This document shows positions 56,820 through 64,000 of a DNA stretch of 64,000 bases, one piece after another. Origin of the DNA: Castanea sativa (Eukaryota > Streptophyta > Magnoliopsida > Fagales > Fagaceae); assembly GCF_040712315.1 (NCBI RefSeq), contig NC_134023.1, forward strand, positions 14,703,442-14,767,441, written 5' to 3'. A model generated the notes under the pieces. It was not told where the DNA came from, searched no databases, and saw only the letters and a program-made list of their open reading frames with translations. The position numbers and the translations under genes are program-made. How positions within the stretch are numbered: the first letter of the stretch is position 1; the number at the start of each line of letters is the position of its first letter.

Positions 56820-58862
56820 CTGTATATTCCACCATACCTGCTGTTGGAGCTTAATTGTATATTCTTACAATATCTGATAGAGTATTCCTCATATACTATC
56901 TTAACTAGGCACTGAATTGTTCATTATTACAATTTTAGTTAGAGTATTCCTTATATGATTAGTGTACAAGGCAGTAGGCATGCACAAAATTGTACTTATT
57001 CTTGAAACATTTTCAAGTATATAATATAAACCAATTTTGCTATAACAAGGTTGTGCTTTTTCCTTACAATTTATTTTCCTGTTTCCCTTTCATTTTGTGT
57101 TGTTGTTTGACGGCTAAGAGTTGTGGTATTTGACATTCTTTGCTAGTTAAACCTCTTTTTTCGGAAAGCAACAATTCCAACCACTGCACATTGCATGTTC
57201 TGACTTGTAATTTCCTTGTATAAGCAGGGAATTTGTCTCACAATGGAATTTGTAGGATGTGTTGTAATTTGTAAAAATAATGGGTATGTTTCTCTGTTTT
57301 GCTTTAGTATTGGCAATTTGGATCTGGTGGATTTGTGTTTCAGGTATTATATCTGTCTGAATTTGTTTTCATCTATTTTTTATCAGGTACTCCTATGAGC
57401 GTAGGATTTGTATGGAAATTTTCTTGAATGGCTTTTTCTCGTATGGCAGCAAGTACTCCTATGGCAATTTTCTGGAATGGCTTTTACAAAGAAATTTTCA
57501 AAGGAGTACTTTCTTTTTAATGGATTTCTGTCTTCTTTTCATCTATTTTTTGTTGTGTACTATCCTATCATATTTCTACCATTTCAAGTCAAATAAGTAA
57601 TGCTGAACTGGGTTTGGGTTTTGTTTGTATGTAATGTAAAAAAGTTGATTACTTGCTGCCAAAAACTTCATTTTTTGACTCCCTGATAGTTGAGATGGTT
57701 TACAAACTTAGCTAGTTATACCTAATTCAGGAAAGCACTAATTCAACCAACACGCTTTGCATGCGCTGTTTTTTTTTTTGTTTTTTTTTTTTATGGATTT
57801 TCAAGTAAGATCTCTGTTGTGAGTTGCTATATTGTTAGATCAGGAGCTCCCACATATTAAAATAAAAAAGAAGGAAAGAAAGAAACCAGAGAGATAGAGA
57901 GAGTTAGGAGGAACTGTTTTCTCATTCTTAATTCAGAATCCTGTATAATAGTTCTCTGTTTGTAGTTTGTACACTATTTGTTTGTTTTATAAATTTAGAT
58001 TATTGGTTGCATATAAACTATATTTGAGGAGCATCTCATAGGCCTTCTGTGTCAATGCTGCAGTTGGCAATTTTCTTGTATTAGCAGAGGATTCATCTCA
58101 TTATATAATTTGAAAGTTGTGTCATAACTTGCAAAAATAATGGGTACAGCACACAGCAAGCAATCAATTTCATCTATTTTTGTCGTGTACTCAGTACTCC
58201 TATCATATTTCAGCCATTTCTAGTTCCATGGATTCAATGCTGAACTGGGTTTGGATTTTGTTTGTGTTTAATGTATTAAAGTTGACTACTTTCTACGAAA
58301 AAATTTAGTAAATTATTGTTTAGTTTCTGGGTTTTTTTTTGGTCCTTCATATATGTGATGCATTCTGTTAAGCTTAGACAAATGCTTAGGGTTTTGTTTT
58401 CCCAAATTGTGGCTACCATGTGTTGCTTTCAAATAAAAGAATGATGCTGGACAGCAGTATAGTGTGCTTAGGATACAAAGTTTGATGAAAGAAAAAGTCT
58501 AGAAGGTATAGGTTGCAACCGGAATGATATCAACAATACCACCCATATTTGTGTTGCCATGGATGAGTGTCAGCCATATTTGAAAAGAATTTGCTTATTT
58601 CAACTATTGTTGTTGAGCTTTGGTATCCACTGGATCCCTAGTTTCTACCTCTGTCAAACCTTTTTTTTCCTGAATATACCTTTGTCAAGTAAAATTTTCT
58701 GTTTTGTGACATTAGATAATATCGAGAATCTAGTTAAAATTAGTAATTATGGTTTGCAAAATAGGCCTAATGTCCACAGTGGTAATAAGATCATAATTTA
58801 TTTTGAAAACTTCAACCAATTAGTAGGGTTAGTTATGGGTTTAATGAGCTCCAGCATTTCTC

Positions 58863-58919
<57 letters not shown>

Positions 58920-60005
58920 TTTTATTTTTTTTATATGTAGATCTCTAGTGTTACTTTTGTGGACGTTACTTTGAAGTTTTAGCTAGAATGCTAGATAATG
59001 GTGAACTACTTTCCGATGCTACTCTCTTGGACAATTTTTGGTAGTTTATCAATTTTGCTGTCTCTTGTTTTGTGATTGCATGTTCTGCAGATTTAGAGTA
59101 CACTCACTCATACCACTTTATGATGCTAATTGAACCAAAAATACCAACCCTCCACTTTTGGCATGTCTAGTTGTTGGGAAGACTATATATCTGGAGAAGC
59201 ACATTTAACTGCTGTTATTGAGTTTTCCTGCAGGCCTCTTCCTATGAAGTTGGCATGAAAGATCTTGGCTTTCTTCAGGTTTGATTGAACATTCATGAAC
59301 CCTTTAATGCTCTCTGATTTTCAGCGGTAATATGTTGCCCATTTAATATCATAGGTTTGCTCAGATAATTTCACAATACTCTTACTCTTGTACAGCTTTA
59401 TTTGATGCTTCACTTGGACACTTGGGAGTCAAATGGTACCTTGTAGAAAACCCTTGGCCTAATATTGCATATAACAGCACTACTGTTGTTACTGCAACTT
59501 CAATGTTGTTTTGAAAAGCTTCTTTTTATTTTTTTTTTTTATTTTATCCTTCTGGTCATTCACTCCTATATAGGCTAGTGAGGCGTTTTGAAACTGATTT
59601 TTGTGGTTTTTGTACTCATTTTCTTTTAGATTAAGATGCTTTATATCAAACCTCCATTTCATATCATTGCAGTTTAATGTACTTTGCCATCATATTAAAA
59701 GTTTTGGCACTTGTCCCTCCATTTGTATGTGCAGTATATAATGTCCTAAAATGGATAAGCATGTAGACGCTGACTTCCTGCTACACATGTCATCCAAAAA
59801 ATCTTCATTGCCTCCTGACTTCTTGATTATATGTTTATGAACTTCCATTGCCCCATCCTTCATGTAACATACTTTAACTTCATTTGCATCTTATCAAAAT
59901 TTCAAGAATAACTTGTATTTTTTAAAACTAAATAGACCTCCTTTGACTTGTATTTATGGCAAAAAAAAAGTTTAATGTTATTGAGACTTAACCTCATTGA
60001 GGCTT
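56820..60005. other. 3' flank of the MAPKKK gene with internal repeats, no gene
   Basis: TGTATATTCCACCATACCTG repeats partly right after the stop codon. The segment at 57190-57290 is loosely repeated at 58065-58145 (GCAAAAATAATGGGTA). A short tandem duplication lies at 57388-57490 (GTACTCCTATG...GGCAATTTTCTGGAATGGC). An AT microsatellite is at 58867-58914. The segment 58695-59350 recurs at 60480-60990. No coding similarity was found. Confidence 0.6.
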
Positions 60006-60385
60006 ATCAAGCCTGAGAATGTTTTGTTTGTGAATGTGAGTACTAATACTAATGCTACTGATAGTGATCATTTTGTGGCAAAGATTATGGATCTTGGGTT
60101 GGCCAAAAGGAAAAAGATGAGGTTGGGATTGAGAGGCACCGCATTGTATATGGCACCTGAATGTTTGATTTAGTGTGCAAGAGCCTCCTTCTGATATTTG
60201 GGGTTTGGGTTGTGTTGTTTGTGAGATGTTGACTGGGAAATCTCCTTGGGATAGTATTAGAGTTGGACAGACTGGATCTGTTCGATCTTATTGCTGATGA
60301 GCATGAATTGCCTCAAGTTGGAGCTTGATTGTATATTCTTGATTCTACTACCATACCTGCTGTTGGAGGCTAATTGTATATTCTT
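60006..60385 (+). pseudogene. Truncated duplicate of the MAPKKK gene
   Basis: It begins abruptly inside the catalytic loop (KPENVLFVNVST), continues through HFVAKIMDLGLAK, KKMRLGLRGTALYMAPECLI and then TAG. Frameshifted remains up to SPWD and LIADEHELPQ follow, and then a jump to the last codons and 3' flank (GTTGGAGCTTGATTGTATAT). The N-lobe, the catalytic Asp and about 150 C-terminal residues are missing. The flanks on the 3' side also match those of the parent gene, so this is a DNA-level duplication, not a retrocopy. Confidence 0.92.
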
Positions 60386-61699
60386 AAGAGCATCTGACCA
60401 AGTTAGTATCAATCTCAGATTAACAAGGTGGGTTGTTGTCAATGAGCTCACTAGATCCCAAGTTTCTACCTTTGACTAGTTAAACTATGCATTTGGTGAC
60501 ATAAGATGAAACCAAGAATCTAGTTATAAGTAGTAATTATTGTTTGTGCAATTGTTCTAATGTCCATAGTGATGTTAGGTTCATAATTAATTCTGAAATT
60601 TTCACCAAATAAATAGGATTGGCCATGGGCATAATGAGCTTTTGCAGTAATATACTTAAAATTTTGTCAGTTTATCACACTATCTCTAGGTTTGAAATTT
60701 TATTTTTTGAAGATTTCTTATCATAGTACACTTGCTCATATTGCTTTATGTTACTTAGGACCTGCTTGTTGTTCTTGATAAGCATTGTTTAACCTGCTCT
60801 AATTGAGGTCTCAAGTGGGGTCCACTTTCAATGAAGCTGGGATGAAATATCTTGGCTTTCTTCAACATACTTTGTATCTTCAGATTAGACTGAACATTTA
60901 TTCATGGCTCTTTGATGCTCTCTAATTTTCAGCAGTAAAATATTGCTCATGTAATATTAGGTTTGCTCAGCTAATTACACTATACTGTTGTTTTGTATGA
61001 CTTACCATTCACATCCTTAGACATTAATAACACATTGTCTTGAAAAAAAACTACCAAAGGTAAACAGTTTTGGAGTGACTGTAACAAATTGTTTATTGAG
61101 GAGGGCTGTTAACAGCTAAGATCCAAGAGGAATTCTTGAGGCATTTTCAAACTAATTTTTCTCCACCTGACAGAAGGTTAGATATGGCACCATTGCCATA
61201 TCTATAACTGTCTCTCTGTGTATTCTAAAAAATTCGCTTTATTTTTTCTCCCTGTTGCACCGTTTCTTTTCTACAAGAAAGAGTATAGAAGCAATGTATG
61301 TAATTCTTTGATTGTTCATACATACTCTCTAGTCTCAAACCCCTGAATCCTGATTCAAAAGAGAAAATGTGTGAGAGGGTTATCACAACTATATCCTATT
61401 TCCTTGATGAAAATCTTAGTAAATATTTTGAAATTACTGCCTTTGATTATTCAAAATCCAAGTTTAATTTGAAAATTAAATTCAAGTTCTTCGCATTTTG
61501 TGCTACTCTGTTGTAAGTGCTTGTAAAGGATCACGTCTACTTTGTGGAAAATTGTGTGAAAATATGTAATCGATTACATGTGCGGTTTGGGAAAAACTAT
61601 AACTGCACTTAACCTCAATTTTGTGGTCACATGTGCAGAATACAAAGTGTGGTTTGGTCACTTTTGGGATGATAATTTTTCAAGATCTTATGACCAATT
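60386..61699. other. Duplicated 3' flank of the MAPKKK locus, then unique intergenic DNA
   Basis: 60480-60990 matches 58695-59350 in order: GAATCTAGTTA, TAATGTCCA, GGCATAATGAGCT or its counterpart, and the later TGGCTTTCTTCA. From about 61000 on, nothing was recognised. Confidence 0.65.
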
Positions 61700-62592
61700 T
61701 CTAATATATATATAAACAAAACCTCTTAAACTTCCACAATTTTTCACATCAGCATAATATTTAAATACAATTATCATTTTATTTAAATAAAATTATTTTT
61801 GTTTAGTCCAAACTTAACAAGGATTCAAACTCTATCTCTCTAACAAGTCTAACTAAAACTAAAACTCAAACTCATCATTTTTATTTTTTAAAAATATTTA
61901 AATAAAATTATTTTTGTTTAGTCCAAACTTAACAATGAGTGAAACTCTATCTCTGTAACAATTCCAACTAAAACTCAAACTCATCATTATCATTTTTTTA
62001 AATAAAATTATTTTTGTTTATTCCAAACTTAACAAAAAAATGAAACTTTGTCTCTCTAACAACTCAAACTTTAACTCAAACTCAAACATTGATAATTTAT
62101 CTCCAAATTTGCGAGGTTAATTATTAACACTATAAAAGCAAAGCAAGCCCCATTTTGTTTTGTTATTTTCTTCTCCTCTATTTTGTTAAAAAAAATATAT
62201 TATATGGTTTTTCGTGTATTTTTTACAAGATAAAAAAGCTTGCAATAATTAAAATTATTCTTTTGAATGTAACTCATCTTTCTTTTATATTTCTCTATTG
62301 TTTAATCATATATATTTTGTTTTGTTTCAATAATTTTTAAGTAGTGAATCATCTGATTCTTTAATATAATATGGTCTTTTAGAAGTTTTAATATCTAAAT
62401 TTTTGAGTTATTTTTTTGCTGTACGTGAAACTGTCTGACAAATATTTTGTAAACCATTGTAATTATAACACAAATTGAAGTTATACAACAACAACTCATA
62501 CAATGGTATAGTTTCTTAAATTTTTTATAAAATTATTTTAATTTATCTCACAAATAGGTAGGTTCCCGTGTATAGCACGAGTTAGCGACTAG
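61700..62592 (+). mobile_element. Helitron-like element with internal triplicate repeat
   Basis: The 3' end is a hairpin (CCCGTG TATAG CACGAG) followed by TTAGCGA and CTAG, then host T. A plausible 5' end is TCTAATATATATATAAAC at about 61700. Inside (61781-62095) a 100-115-bp unit is repeated three times: AAATAAAATTATTTTTGTTT, CCAAACTTAACAA, ACTCAAACTCATCAT. No coding sequence. Confidence 0.6.
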
Positions 62593-63271
62593 TTTACTAT
62601 TAATAATCATGACAGTGTGTGTAACTGTGTGACCGTAAGTTTTTTAAAAAATATATATAACTTGTATAACAAAAAAAGTAACACAAATATATATGAGTAA
62701 AAAAAAAAATCATGAGACAATAAACTAAAAGTATCACAAATATATACAAAATAATAATCATAATATTAAACTTTTGAACTTATGATTTTCTAAGTGTGAG
62801 TGTGAGATGGAGAAGTGAATAAAGTTTAAAACTTCCAATTTTGTATTTAACCAAAATGAAGCCATTTTTAATGTGAAATTGGAATGCATTCCAATGTGGT
62901 TTTGTGCGGTTTTCTTATTATAAACCGCACTCCGTATTGCATAGTGCAATGTGGCGAAGTATGGTTCACTACCACTTATGGTGTGGTGTGGTTACTCCAT
63001 TTTGTGGGCGATTTTGGCTGGTTTGGGTGTGGTCTTGTCATTTCAGTGGTTTGGTGAACACCCTAGTCCCCAACATTGTTTTAGTTAAATAGCAAATTTA
63101 TATAGTTTGTATCATACTTTAGCATTGAATATTTTCAAGTTTTATTTTGACAATTTTTATAGTCATTGTTCCCTGTTATGGCAATCTATCTAACAATAGA
63201 TGTTGCTCTATACTCTCTTATGCAAGGGAAGGCATGAGTGCGCTATCATTATCGGACCGTGCTACTATTAT
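62593..63271. other. No gene recognised
   Basis: AT-rich; GCGGTTTT/AAACCGC short inverted motifs around 62905-62930. Confidence 0.45.
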
Positions 63272-63478
63272 GGGTCTGTTTGGATTGAACTTATTGCTGA
63301 AAACTGAAAACTAAAAACACTGTAGCAAAATAATTTTTAAATTGGTAAAAAACACTGTTCATGCCAAAAATTACTATTCATTGGCCTAAAATCACTGTTC
63401 ATGGCCAATGAACAGTAACAACACGCGTAAAAAAAAAACTTGGACATGGACGCGCGTTTGCGCTATCCAAACGCCCTC
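63272..63478. mobile_element. GTTTGGAT-type MITE, fourth copy
   Basis: TIRs GGGTCTGTTTGGAT and, from the right, GAGGGCGTTTGGAT, with TAT on both sides (63269-63271, 63479-63481). The interior matches the pair at 34679-35092. Confidence 0.87.
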
Positions 63479-64000
63479 TATGTATCTTCTGTTGCAACCA
63501 TGAGCTTCTTTCCCATGGATCATGACACCTTGCAATATTTGAAATTGATTGGCAAATTTTCAATCAATGGCTAGGGATTATTCTTTCGAGAGTATTCCCT
63601 CTTATCTGATTTTTTTTTTTTTTTTCTGTTTTGTAGTCATGCATTTTTTTTATTAGTTTTAATTATTTCTTAGTTTAATTATTTAATTTTTTTGGCCTTC
63701 AGGAAATTTTAACTTTTGAGATTTTGGATTTTATTTTTTTGATTTATTATGGTACTAAAAGTTAAATCTTTTGAATTTTGGTTTATCTACTTAATCTTGT
63801 GCTTTTCGGCTACAAAATGTGAGATTCTGAGAAAATTTGTAACTTTTAATTTTGGTTTGGTTGCTCTGAAAATGGACGAAAATGAGATGAATTGAGTTTG
63901 AATCTTATGTTATATTTTTCTTTTTATAGCAGTTTCATTCATGGTATACAATCTCACTCATAGCCGAATGAAGAAGATGGGTTACTATGTCAGATTTGTG
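63479..64000. other. No gene recognised at the right edge
   Basis: AT-rich, several T-rich stretches. Any gene continuing beyond the window is not visible here. Confidence 0.45.

Noticed and set aside
1..64000. CRISPR arrays, operons, bacterial or viral genes
   Set aside because: Repeat structure, introns and gene families are those of a plant nuclear genome; no spaced identical repeats of CRISPR type were seen.

Overview
This is eukaryotic nuclear DNA from a flowering plant. It is AT-rich, has spliced plant gene families (pentatricopeptide protein, MAPKKK, CYP72-type P450, chloroplast-type methylesterase), and is full of plant transposons (hAT, Helitron, PIF/Harbinger MITEs, copia, LINE RNase H fragments, a tRNA-derived SINE). 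The gag-like reading at 47.9-48.6 kb and several MITE families look like ones I associate with oaks, chestnuts and relatives (Fagaceae). That placement is inference from memory.

Only three protein genes look intact or nearly so: a plastid-type PPR protein (53248-54960, minus), a single-exon MAPKKK (55653-56819, plus), facing away from each other across about 690 bp, and a SNAPIN-like BLOC-1 subunit (exon 1 at 45528-45780 and exon 2 at 39998-40162, minus, 5.4-kb intron). Two other genes are ruined. A MES11/13-type methylesterase stretches over 234-13855; its first exon is split by a 1-kb insertion, its first intron has grown to 10 kb around a 4.3-kb hAT transposon and other elements, and it has a frameshift. 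A CYP72-type P450 (31066-34362) has lost its I-helix region, its ExxR glutamate and its reading frame. A broken piece of the MAPKKK (60006-60385) lies downstream of the intact copy.

The least expected content is non-coding. At 16056-16441 (minus) there are three box C/D snoRNA-like units: a U51-like guide for 25S rRNA, a U33-like guide for 18S rRNA and a third unit with no assigned target. They are preceded by a promoter-like block with GGCCCA (site II) elements, a telobox and a TATA-like motif, the arrangement known for plant polycistronic snoRNA genes. Two of the three units are duplicated at 21044-21263, and the promoter-like block alone recurs at about 18.8, 21.9 and 23.5 kb. The 16-25.8 kb interval is thus a locally duplicated snoRNA locus, since broken up by a Helitron, a SINE, MITEs and LINE fragments.

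Layout: 0-13.9 kb methylesterase pseudogene with nested elements; 14.5-15.4 kb antisense copia remnant; 16-26 kb snoRNA array; 26-29 kb AT-rich sequence with a Helitron-like element; 29.0-30.9 kb fold-back element with a nested hAT-like insertion; 31-34.4 kb P450 pseudogene; 34.7-38.9 kb MITE pair and degenerate copia element; 40-45.8 kb SNAPIN-like gene with a duplicated intron; 46-49.2 kb gag-like element between long direct repeats; 49.6-50.3 kb CCGGTAC-rich element; 53-57 kb PPR and MAPKKK genes; 57-61 kb degenerate duplication of the MAPKKK locus; 61.7-64 kb Helitron-like element and a MITE. All calls are from reading and translating by eye; no database or folding program was run.
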